The position numbers and the translations under genes are program-made. Shown piece after piece: positions 1-7,921 of a DNA stretch of 64,000 nt. The stretch's first letter is position 1, and the number at the start of each line of letters is the position of its first letter. Location of the stretch: positions 3,410,001 through 3,474,000 of the forward strand of contig NZ_CP011412.1 in NCBI RefSeq assembly GCF_001007875.1, in the 5' to 3' direction. The notes under the pieces were generated by a model that did not search any database, was not told where the DNA came from, and saw nothing but the letters and a program-made list of their open reading frames with translations. This stretch comes from Sedimenticola thiotaurini. Lineage in GTDB: Bacteria > Pseudomonadota > Gammaproteobacteria > Chromatiales > Chromatiaceae.

Positions 1-1064
1 CCGAGTACCGTGTCCGGGTGATCGCCACCAAGGGCAGCGGCGGGCGGGTGCGCATCGGCCGTGGCGACCTGGCGCGGGATTTTGCCATTGAGAGCGGCAT
101 GGTACTGGGTGTACTGGCCTCGCCCAAGCATCTGGCCGGTTTCGTGGAGAAATTTCAACTGCGGTTGCGCAATGGCCTCAAATCGTTTGCCGAATCGCTC
201 GCCTCCACCAAGGCCGGTATTGCGGAACTGGTTATTCCACCCGGTTCACAGCTGATCGGCAAAAGCGCCCGTGATGTCTGGCTGCGCAAGACCTATGGCA
301 TCGCCATGGTGGCGTTACATCGAAATGGGGAAACCCTGCAGGAGGGTGACCATATCCGGGATCTGCCGCTCAAGGCCGGGGATACCCTGGTGGTACACAC
401 CACCTGGGATTCCCTGGTGCGCCTGGAGTCGGACCGTAACTTCGTGGTGGTCACCACCGAGTACCCCCATGAGGAGACCCGTCCGCAGAAAGTGGGATGG
501 GCGGCGCTGTTTTTTTTCATCGCCCTCTCCCTGGTGCTGTTCAGCGATATCCGGCTCTCCATCGCCCTGCTCACCGGAGCCATCGGCATGGTGCTGTCCG
601 GTGTACTGAAGATCGAGGAGGCCTATTCAGCGGTCTCCTGGAAAACGGTGTTTCTGCTGGCCAGTCTGATCCCGCTGGGATTGGCGGTGGAGACCAGTGG
701 TACCGCCCGCTGGATCGCCGAGCAGACCATCTCGGTGGTGGGGGAGATGCCGGTCTGGGTGATACAGAGCGCCGTGGCAGTGTTGGCCACCTTCTTCACC
801 CTGGTGATGTCCAACGTGGGGGCCACCGTACTGCTGGTTCCCCTGGCGGTGAATATCGCCATCGGTGTGGGTGCTGACCCATCGGTGTTTGCCCTGACGG
901 TGGCCATTGCCACCTCCAACTCCTTCATTATCCCGACCCACCAGGTGAATGCCCTGATCATGGGGCCGGCCGGTTACCGGGTGCCGGACTTCATGCGCGC
1001 CGGCGGTATCATGACCCTGCTGTTCCTGGTGGTGATGATCGGTATGATGAACCTGCTGTTCTGA
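1..1064 (+). CDS. SLC13/DASS-type permease with RCK_C domains (5' partial)
   Basis: The frame is open to the left edge, so the start lies outside the window. The visible part begins at the end of one regulatory TrkA-C (RCK_C) domain, continues through a second (roughly visible residues 70-140, with a PPGSQLIGKSARD core), and then has about six hydrophobic segments that run to a stop after MMNLLF. RCK_C domains inside an ion-transporter-superfamily permease are typical of SLC13-like carriers of sulfate or other anions. Substrate cannot be read from sequence; export or uptake of sulfate would suit a sulfur oxidiser, but that is inference. It converges on the nhaD gene to its right. Confidence 0.8.
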   Translation, partial: EYRVRVIATKGSGGRVRIGRGDLARDFAIESGMVLGVLASPKHLAGFVEKFQLRLRNGLKSFAESLASTKAGIAELVIPPGSQLIGKSARDVWLRKTYGIAMVALHRNGETLQEGDHIRDLPLKAGDTLVVHTTWDSLVRLESDRNFVVVTTEYPHEETRPQKVGWAALFFFIALSLVLFSDIRLSIALLTGAIGMVLSGVLKIEEAYSAVSWKTVFLLASLIPLGLAVETSGTARWIAEQTISVVGEMPVWVIQSAVAVLATFFTLVMSNVGATVLLVPLAVNIAIGVGADPSVFALTVAIATSNSFIIPTHQVNALIMGPAGYRVPDFMRAGGIMTLLFLVVMIGMMNLLF

Positions 1065-1147
1065 TTAACCCCGGTGGTCCGTCCGGATCGCCGGCTGGTC
1101 TGCTGTGGAGATTCCCTGGTGCCTCGGGAGTTGACTGATTGGACAGG

Positions 1148-2599
1148 TCAGAACAGGCGGGCATTCAACCAGAGATGGGTAAGCACGCTGGCGATATAGG
1201 CGAGCAGAATCACCGGTGTCCATTTCAGATGGCTGAAAAAGGTGTAGTTGCCATTGGACTGGGCCATCAGCGCCACGCCCGCCGCCGACCCGATCGCCAG
1301 CAGAGAGCCGCCGGTACCCACCCCCAGGGTGGCCAGCAACCACTGGCCCCGGGACATGTCCGGCATCATCGCCAGTACGCTGTACATGGTGGGGATATTC
1401 TCCAGTACCGATGATGCCAGCCCGACCGCAATATTGGCCGGGGTGTGTCCCCACTGGTTGTACATGACATCGGAAGTGATAGCCAGGTAGCCGATATAAC
1501 TGAGTCCGCCAACCGACAGTGCCACCCCGTAGATGAACAGCAGCGTGTCCCACTCCACCCGGGCGACCCGGACGAATACATCAAACGGATTCCTGCCGTC
1601 GATCGGGATGGGCGACGCCAACTGCTCCGCATCCGCCACTCCCGCCTCCCGGTAGCGGTGGGTTTTTTTCAGGTAGTAACCGAAGAACTGCAGGTAGGCA
1701 AGACCGGTCAGCATACCGATCACCGCGGGCAGGTGCAGCACTCCCCGGAAGAAGACTGCGGTGGCGATGGTGCAGAAAAACAGCACTATGATACGCCGTG
1801 CGCCCCGCCGCATACCGGCCGCTTCCTGCAGGGGTTCAGGTCGCCCAGTGGGAACCGCGAAGTGCATGGCGCAGGCGGGAATCAGGAAGTTGATCAGGGA
1901 TGGAATGAACAGGTTAAAGAAGCTCCAGAAGTCCAGGATTCCATTGCTGGTCTGGACATTCTGTTGCCAGATGATCAGGGTGGTAATGTCGCCAAACGGG
2001 CTGAATGCACCACCGGCATTGGCAGCGATCACCACGTTCAGACAGCCCAGGCTGATGAAGCGTCCATTGGTCGGCGCAACCGCCACTACCAGCGCACCCA
2101 CCAGCATGGCGCTGGCGAGGTTATCCAGGAACGGTGACAGGACGAAGGTGATAATGCCGCTGCTCCAGAACAGTCCGCGATAACTGAGCCCCCGGTTCCC
2201 CACCCAGGCGCGCAGCGTCTTGAATACCTGGCGCTCCCCCAGCGCGTTGATGTAGGTCATCACTACCAGCATCAACAGCATCAGTTCCACGTAGTGCAGC
2301 AGGTTTTCCCGTACGCTCTCTTCCGCTTCCACCGAGCTGCCGGTTGCCATGGCGTACCAGCCGATCAGCGCCCAGATAATGCCAGCGGTGACCACTACCG
2401 GCTTGGACTTGCGAAGATGGGTATACTCTTCGAGGCTGGCCAGCAGAATGGCAAAGATGAAGACGATGAGGGCGAGGTAGCCGCTCCAGTGAGCGGTCAT
2501 GGGGGGTAGTGATTGATTTATATCGGCCGCAAGAGCGGTGCCGCTGCCCAGTAGCAGTGGTGGGAAGACCCATCTTGCGATTGTTCGAGTGGTCTGCAT
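1148..2599 (-). CDS. nhaD: NhaD family Na+/H+ antiporter (paralogue 1)
   Basis: An inner-membrane sodium/proton antiporter of the NhaD (ion transporter) type, 483 residues. I start it at the ATG ending at 2599, which gives a signal-like N-terminus (QTTRTIARWVFPPLLLGSG); the open frame extends further upstream but that part does not resemble the family. The family cores FSPFGDITTL and GSAAGVALM are present. It is about as long as, and clearly homologous to, the gene immediately upstream (2695-4140) on the same strand, so this is a tandem duplication. Two motifs differ from the neighbour: DNLAS where the neighbour has DNLTT, and LENIP where it has VDNIP, so ion selectivity or activity may have diverged. 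Confidence 0.88.
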   Translation of the reverse strand: MQTTRTIARWVFPPLLLGSGTALAADINQSLPPMTAHWSGYLALIVFIFAILLASLEEYTHLRKSKPVVVTAGIIWALIGWYAMATGSSVEAEESVRENLLHYVELMLLMLVVMTYINALGERQVFKTLRAWVGNRGLSYRGLFWSSGIITFVLSPFLDNLASAMLVGALVVAVAPTNGRFISLGCLNVVIAANAGGAFSPFGDITTLIIWQQNVQTSNGILDFWSFFNLFIPSLINFLIPACAMHFAVPTGRPEPLQEAAGMRRGARRIIVLFFCTIATAVFFRGVLHLPAVIGMLTGLAYLQFFGYYLKKTHRYREAGVADAEQLASPIPIDGRNPFDVFVRVARVEWDTLLFIYGVALSVGGLSYIGYLAITSDVMYNQWGHTPANIAVGLASSVLENIPTMYSVLAMMPDMSRGQWLLATLGVGTGGSLLAIGSAAGVALMAQSNGNYTFFSHLKWTPVILLAYIASVLTHLWLNARLF

Positions 2600-2694
2600 A
2601 TTATCGCTGGATGCCACGGAACCAGCGCCTATGATACGGAAATGTTGGCACGGGGGCCACCGGCAGTTGTCACTGCCGGTGGTTCTGTGTCGAA

Positions 2695-4140
2695 TCAGAA
2701 CAGGGCCGAGTTGATCCAGATATGGACATAGATACTGGCTGCGTAACCGAGCGCGATGGCCGGTGCCCATTTCAGGTGGCCGAAGAAGGTGTAACGACCC
2801 CGTGCCTGACCCATCAGCGCCACGCCGGCGGCGGAGCCAATAGAGAGCAGTGAGCCGCCCACACCGGCGGTCAGAGTGACCAGCAGCCACTGCCCCATGG
2901 ACATATCCGGCTGCATGGTGAGCACCGCAAACATAACCGGAATGTTATCCACAATGGCAGACAGCAGACCGACAATTACATTGGCGTAGGTGGGGCCCAG
3001 TTGTACATACATCAGTTCGGAGGTGAGTGACAGATAGCCCAGGAATCCCAGGCCGCCTACGCAGAGCACTACACCATAGAAGAAGAGCAGGGTGTCCCAC
3101 TCGGCCCGGGCAATCTTGTTGAAGACATCAAATGCCACCAGGTCGCCCATCTGGCTGTCGTGCTCCAGTTCAATAGCGGCTTCACCATTGCCGTTGCTCT
3201 CCCGGTGATAGGTCTTCTTCAGGAAAAAGCCGAAGAACTGCAGGTAGGCCAGGCCGGTGAGCATGCCGACAACCGGCGGCATGTGCAGGAAGTTGTGGAA
3301 ACTGACCGCCGTCACGATAGTCAGCAGGAACAGCACGATAATGCGGCGTGCACCGCGCTTCATGGCCACCGCCTTGCCGCCGGCACCGGGCTGCTCATTG
3401 GGTACCGCGAAATGCATGATGGAGGCCGGCACCAGCCAGTTGACCATGGATGGCACGAACAGCACAAAGAAGGTACCGAAGCCAACTACGCCCTGGGGAG
3501 TCTCAATCGCCTTCTGCCATACCATCAGGGTGGTGATGTCCCCAAACGGGCTGAATGCCCCGCCGGCATTGGCGGCGACCACGATATTGATACAGGCCAG
3601 CAGGATAAACTTGCTGTTGCTGCCACCCACCGCCAGTACCACTGCGCACATCAGCAGGGCGGTGGTGAGGTTGTCCGCCACCGGAGAGATGAAGAAGGCC
3701 AACAGGCCGGTAATCCAGAACAGTTTCCTGAAGCCGAATCCCCGCACCACCAGCCAGGAGCGCAGCGCCTCGAATACGTTCCGTTCATCCATGGCGTTGA
3801 TGTAGGTCATGGCCACCAGCAGGAACAGCATCAGCTCGGCGTATTCCAGCAGATTGTGCCGCACCGCCGCCTCGGCCTCGGTGGTGAAGCCGTGGCTGGC
3901 GTAGTACCAGGCGATCATTGACCAGATCAGGCCAGCCGCCAGGATGACCGGCTTCGATTTACGCAAGTGGGTAAACTCTTCGGCCATCACCAGCAGGTAG
4001 GCCAGGGCGAAGATGGCAATAGCTGTATAACCCACCCAGTGACTGGTCAGGTCCATATTGTGGCCGCCGGATGCGGCGGCCAGGGCCGCGCCGGGCAGGA
4101 CTGCCAGCAGAACAAACAGGAATTTAAGGGCATGGATCAC
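2695..4140 (-). CDS. nhaD: NhaD family Na+/H+ antiporter (paralogue 2)
   Basis: Sodium/proton antiporter of the inner membrane, 481 residues. The start is a GTG at 4140, chosen because GAGGAG lies about 8 bases before it and it yields a clean signal peptide (MIHALKFLFVLLAVLPG, cleavage after ALAA). About twelve hydrophobic segments follow, with the family motifs DNLTTALL, GGAFSPFGDITTL and VDNIPVMFAVL. It retains both Asp-Asn motifs, so it is the more canonical of the two tandem copies. Two NhaD copies suggest growth in salty or alkaline conditions or a sodium cycle. The two may be co-transcribed, with a 95-base gap. Confidence 0.9.
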   Translation of the reverse strand: MIHALKFLFVLLAVLPGAALAAASGGHNMDLTSHWVGYTAIAIFALAYLLVMAEEFTHLRKSKPVILAAGLIWSMIAWYYASHGFTTEAEAAVRHNLLEYAELMLFLLVAMTYINAMDERNVFEALRSWLVVRGFGFRKLFWITGLLAFFISPVADNLTTALLMCAVVLAVGGSNSKFILLACINIVVAANAGGAFSPFGDITTLMVWQKAIETPQGVVGFGTFFVLFVPSMVNWLVPASIMHFAVPNEQPGAGGKAVAMKRGARRIIVLFLLTIVTAVSFHNFLHMPPVVGMLTGLAYLQFFGFFLKKTYHRESNGNGEAAIELEHDSQMGDLVAFDVFNKIARAEWDTLLFFYGVVLCVGGLGFLGYLSLTSELMYVQLGPTYANVIVGLLSAIVDNIPVMFAVLTMQPDMSMGQWLLVTLTAGVGGSLLSIGSAAGVALMGQARGRYTFFGHLKWAPAIALGYAASIYVHIWINSALF

Positions 4141-4307
4141 AACGATTGCTCCTCGACTCAAGATGGGGGCTATGGGTGTAAACAGGCGGGCCGGACCGTG
4201 AAACGGCGCTGGCCGCTGGAAAAACAGGTGCAACTTTATACCATTTTAGCCCCTTGGTGTGGAGGGGTATGTGCGCATGGTTGAGGCTTCAGACGGCGCT
4301 GAAGGGG

Positions 4308-4952
4308 CTATTTGGAGAAGAAAATGTCCCCATAGTATGCGTGTGCCTGCTGACCCGAGTTGTCGGTGTCAGTCATTATGGCGACAACATCCACGTAACG
4401 GACCGATGTGCCGAAGAAGCGTTGGAAATCCGACTGCACGTTACGCCGCTCGCTATAGAACTTGCCCGGGCTGTCGGCGGTGGAGCGGACCGCAATCATC
4501 TGCGCCTGACTGGAGAAGGCGTTGAGCCAGGTCGATTCGGCCGGTTGGCTGCTGGACCAGACATAGTTGAGAGCTTTGGTTCGCCACGGCAGTAGTCCGC
4601 CCTTTTTCACCACATAGATGCGGGCGCTGTAGTCATCGCCCCTCTTGCTTCGTTCGTCCAGCCGATTCAGTGGCTGTTCCACCCGCCAGCGCCAGTTGAG
4701 ATAGGGCGTCTCCTCCAGATCCACCCGGATCTCTTTGAAAAGGCCGGATGCGGTGCCGTGGCTTTGGGCGCTGATCACAGGAATGCCATCCAGCGCGGTG
4801 ATCCGGTACCGGGTGTTGCCCTTGAAGGTGTGTTCCTCCCAGCCATCCAGTCCCTCGTCGATAATGTTGGAGATCTGTACATCAGCCGCCAGGGGGGCAG
4901 ACAGGAGAGCATTCAGCAACAAGGCGGCCAACAGGGGTGTCTTGAAAGTCAT
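4308..4952 (-). CDS. DUF3047 family secreted protein
   Basis: A 214-residue protein with a signal peptide (MTFKTPLLAALLLNALLSAP, AxA-type site near residue 23) and a beta-rich body. Features I associate with the DUF3047 family are LNWRWRVEQ near residue 86, DDYSARIYVV near residue 107, and a YYGDIFF ending. Function is unknown; it is probably periplasmic. Its ATG overlaps the stop of the upstream flavin oxidase (ATGA), so it is translationally coupled and is the last gene of the lpoA operon. Confidence 0.72.
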   Translation of the reverse strand: MTFKTPLLAALLLNALLSAPLAADVQISNIIDEGLDGWEEHTFKGNTRYRITALDGIPVISAQSHGTASGLFKEIRVDLEETPYLNWRWRVEQPLNRLDERSKRGDDYSARIYVVKKGGLLPWRTKALNYVWSSSQPAESTWLNAFSSQAQMIAVRSTADSPGKFYSERRNVQSDFQRFFGTSVRYVDVVAIMTDTDNSGQQAHAYYGDIFFSK

Positions 4953-6367
4953 GTGTGGCTCTCCGGTAGCATCTTGCCGGGATTGAGAATGCCCAGGGGA
5001 TCAAACTGTTGTCGGATGGCGTGCATCAGTTGCAGGGTGGCGGGTTCGATCTCCCGATCGACAAAGTCGCGTTTTTCCAGCCCCACCCCATGCTCACCGG
5101 AGAGCGTGCCGCCCAGTTGCAGCACCAGGTCAAAGGTGCGGCCGAGGCATTCGTGGGCGCGGGCCATCTTCTCCGGGTCGTCCGGATCGGTCAGCAGATT
5201 GACATGGATATTGCCATTCCCGGCGTGGCCGAAATTGACGATCTGGATGTCGTACTCATGTGACAACTGTGCCAGCCCGCTGATCAGGTCCGGGATGCGT
5301 GATACCGGTACCACCACATCCTCGTTGATCTTTTTCGGCGCAATATTGCGCAGGGCGGGAGAGAGGGCCTTGCGGGTGCGCCAGAGTTGGTCAACCTCCT
5401 GTTCGCTGTTGGCCACTTCGATATCGATCACCCCTTCGACCCGGGCGGCTTCTGTTACCGCCTGCAGTGATTCGGTCAATCCATGGGCCGGTCCGTCCAC
5501 TTCCACCATCAGCAGGGCACCCACCGTATCCGGCAGTTCCAGGTCGGAGTAGCTGCGTACCATGTTGAGGGAGGCACCATCCATGAACTCCAGGGCACAG
5601 GGTGTGATCGGCTGAGCCATGATGGCGGAGACCGCCCGGGCGGCTGCATGCATGTCCCGATAGGTGGCGCGGAAGGTGGTCTTGGCTTCCGGCAGGGGGG
5701 TCAGTTTCAGTACCGCTTCGGTAATGATGGCCAGGGTGCCCTCCGAACCGATCAACAGGCGGGTCAGGTCGTAACCCACCACGCCCTTGGTGGTGATAAC
5801 CCCGGTCCTGATCTCCGTACCGGCACCGGTAACGGCCTGCAGTCCCAGGGTGTTCTCCCGGGGAGTATTGTATTTGACCGCCCGGGGACCGGCGGAATTG
5901 TAGGCCAGGTTGCCGCCGACGGTGCAGATTGCCGCGCTGGTGGGGTCGGGTGGCCAGAAGAAACCGTAGGGTTGCAGAGCCTGCTGCAGGGCCTGGTTGG
6001 TGACGCCGGGCTCCACCCGGGCGATCCGGTTGGCCGGGTCGATCTCCAGGATGCGGTCCATCCGTTCCAGAGAGAGAATAATGCCGCCCCGGTCCGGTAC
6101 CGTGGCGCCGGTGGTTCCGGTCCCCTTGCCCCGGGCGATCAGGGGAATCTGCCGCCGGTTGCAGAGCGCCACGATCTCCCGTATCTGCGCATGGCGGGTG
6201 GCGAACACCACCGCCTGGGGCAGGGCGTGCCGGCGGCTGTTGTCATAGCCGTAGGGCCAGCAGTCCCCCGGGTCGGTCAATACCGCTTCGGACCCGACAA
6301 TAGTGATCAACTCCTGCTGCAGGTCCTCACGAATCGGTTTCTCTGCCGGCTGGCTAGATATATTCAA
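4949..6367 (-). CDS. FAD-linked oxidase of the GlcD / D-lactate dehydrogenase family
   Basis: A 472-residue cytoplasmic flavoprotein predicted to oxidise a 2-hydroxy acid such as glycolate or D-lactate. The N-terminal half is a PCMH-type FAD-binding domain (RGKGTGTTGATVP near residues 78-90, VGGNLAYNSAGPRAVKY near 151-167, GVVGYDLTRLLIGSEGTLAII). The C-terminal half is a FAD-linked oxidase domain with NFGHAGNGNIHVNLL and SGEHGVGLEKRDF, then GILNPGKMLP near the end. No GlcE or GlcF subunit lies nearby, so it may act alone. It overlaps dolP by 14 bases upstream and the DUF3047 gene downstream. Confidence 0.85.
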   Translation of the reverse strand: MNISSQPAEKPIREDLQQELITIVGSEAVLTDPGDCWPYGYDNSRRHALPQAVVFATRHAQIREIVALCNRRQIPLIARGKGTGTTGATVPDRGGIILSLERMDRILEIDPANRIARVEPGVTNQALQQALQPYGFFWPPDPTSAAICTVGGNLAYNSAGPRAVKYNTPRENTLGLQAVTGAGTEIRTGVITTKGVVGYDLTRLLIGSEGTLAIITEAVLKLTPLPEAKTTFRATYRDMHAAARAVSAIMAQPITPCALEFMDGASLNMVRSYSDLELPDTVGALLMVEVDGPAHGLTESLQAVTEAARVEGVIDIEVANSEQEVDQLWRTRKALSPALRNIAPKKINEDVVVPVSRIPDLISGLAQLSHEYDIQIVNFGHAGNGNIHVNLLTDPDDPEKMARAHECLGRTFDLVLQLGGTLSGEHGVGLEKRDFVDREIEPATLQLMHAIRQQFDPLGILNPGKMLPESHT

Positions 6368-6935
6368 AGACCTTTACCACCTTGGTGACGCCACTCAGAT
6401 AACGGATTTTCTCCACCACTGCTGCCGCCTCTTCTGGTGTCACCATACCCATCAGGTAGACCACGCCCTTCTCGGTGATGACCTTGACCCGGGTCGGATC
6501 GAACTGGGGCAGCTTGACATTAAACAGTTCCGCCTTGGCCTTGGTGGTGATCCAGCTGTCTTTACTCTGCTGGGCGAGGGTGGCGTTGGGGCCGATCTGC
6601 ACCTCGTTAACGGTGCGCTTTACCATCGGGGTGTTGGCGGCGATGCGTTCAAATTCGGCGCGATAGCTGGCGTTTTCCGCCTGGCCGGTGAGCAGGACCA
6701 CATGGTTGTAGCTGGTGGCACTCATGCTGCTGTGTTCCCGCAGCTCGGGCCGATTGGACATCTCGTTCATGATCTTCAGGACGATGGTTTTGTCATCCAG
6801 TATGGTACCGGCTGAACGACGATCATGTATCACTGCAGCCCCGGTTGCAGCACCACCAACAACGGCGGTTGCGCAGCCCTGCAGCAGCGGCAGGGAGAGA
6901 CTGGCGATGACCATCAGCGTGAGTAATCTTTTCAT
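6354..6935 (-). CDS. dolP: BON-domain outer-membrane lipoprotein (DolP/YraP)
   Basis: A 193-residue lipoprotein. The signal ends in a lipobox (LLQGC, Cys about 21), followed by a glycine/alanine stretch and two BON domains (about residues 47-115 and 125-193). BON domains bind phospholipid; E. coli DolP localises to division sites and supports envelope integrity. Position directly after diaA matches the E. coli order lpoA-yraN-diaA-dolP, which supports the name. The 3' end runs 14 bases into the oxidase gene. Confidence 0.87.
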   Translation of the reverse strand: MKRLLTLMVIASLSLPLLQGCATAVVGGAATGAAVIHDRRSAGTILDDKTIVLKIMNEMSNRPELREHSSMSATSYNHVVLLTGQAENASYRAEFERIAANTPMVKRTVNEVQIGPNATLAQQSKDSWITTKAKAELFNVKLPQFDPTRVKVITEKGVVYLMGMVTPEEAAAVVEKIRYLSGVTKVVKVFEYI

Positions 6936-6954
6936 TTGGTTCTCCGTTGTTCCC

Positions 6955-7542
6955 TTAGTTACCGATCAGTTGTCTATCTATCAGGTCGCAGAGGCAGTGA
7001 ATCACCAGCAGCTGGCCCTCCAATACCCGGGCCGTTGACTCGCCCGGGATGCGGATCTCTTCGTCCCCTTCCTGCAACAGACCCGGCAGTCGTCCGCCAT
7101 CCCGGCCGTTCAGGGCAATCACCCGCATCTGTCGTTCATGAGCTGCGGCGATGGCAGCATTGACGTTTTCCGAATTGCCGCTGGTGGTGATGGCAAGAAG
7201 CAGATCGCCCGGATGGCCCAGGGTGCGGATCTGCTTGGCGAAAATTTCGTCATAATCATAGTCGTTGGCGATAGCGGTCAGGGTAGCCGAGTCAGCGGTC
7301 AGCGCGACAGCCGGCAGGCCGGGCCGCTCCCGTTCAAAGCGGTTCAGCATCAGCGACGAAAAGTGCTGGGCGTTGCCCGCACCACCGCCGTTACCACAGG
7401 TGAGGATCTTGCCCCCTTCAAGCAGCCGCAGGACGATCAACTCGGCACTTCTGGCAATGGGCCCCGCAACCAGGGGGAGCGACTCCATCTGCTGTTGTAC
7501 GCTTTGGTTGAATATGTCGTTGATATGTTCGATCAGGTTCAT
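6955..7542 (-). CDS. diaA: SIS-domain protein DiaA (GmhA-like)
   Basis: A 195-residue sugar-isomerase-fold protein. [30 protein letters not shown] near residues 49-78 is the conserved phosphosugar-binding region, and [13 protein letters not shown] is a second SIS signature. GmhA (sedoheptulose-7-phosphate isomerase) and DiaA (a DnaA-binding initiation factor) are close homologues. I prefer DiaA because the gene sits between yraN and dolP exactly as in E. coli; an enzymatic role is not excluded. It is immediately adjacent to yraN (no gap). Confidence 0.82.
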   Translation of the reverse strand: MNLIEHINDIFNQSVQQQMESLPLVAGPIARSAELIVLRLLEGGKILTCGNGGGAGNAQHFSSLMLNRFERERPGLPAVALTADSATLTAIANDYDYDEIFAKQIRTLGHPGDLLLAITTSGNSENVNAAIAAAHERQMRVIALNGRDGGRLPGLLQEGDEEIRIPGESTARVLEGQLLVIHCLCDLIDRQLIGN

Positions 7543-7917
7543 CTACACAAGTTCCTGTTGGAAGGCGTTGGTGATCCATTCGATCTGTTCTTCACCCTCG
7601 CCGGTCAGGGTGAGTACGTCAAAACGGCAGGGGGTGTTGTGCCGGTTCTGGCTGTGCAGCCAGTGGCTGGCGGCGCGAATGATCTTTTTCTGTTTGCTGG
7701 TGGTCACGCTTTCGGCGGCGGAGCCGAAACGGTTTTGTCGGCGGTAGCGTACCTCGACGAACACCAGGGTGTCCCGGTCCAGCATGATTATGTCGATTTC
7801 ACCCGCCCGGCAGCTGTAGTTCCGTTGCAGGGTACGCAGTCCCTGGCGCTCCAGATAATGTTGCGCCCTTTGTTCGGCCGCGTCACCTTTTTTCCTGCCC
7901 CGGAGAAGTGACTTCAC
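7543..7917 (-). CDS. yraN: YraN family (UPF0102) nuclease-like protein
   Basis: A small basic protein, 124 residues from the GTG at 7917, which lies just after the lpoA stop with GGAG overlapping the end of lpoA. That start gives the normal family length; the open frame continues 46 codons upstream inside lpoA but does not match the family. The core GDAAEQRAQHYLERQGL, NYSCRAGEIDIIMLD and LVFVEVRYR is the restriction-endonuclease-like fold (E-x-D-x-V-x-V) of UPF0102. Function is not established. Confidence 0.88.
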   Translation of the reverse strand: MKSLLRGRKKGDAAEQRAQHYLERQGLRTLQRNYSCRAGEIDIIMLDRDTLVFVEVRYRRQNRFGSAAESVTTSKQKKIIRAASHWLHSQNRHNTPCRFDVLTLTGEGEEQIEWITNAFQQELV

Positions 7918-7921
7918 CCGG

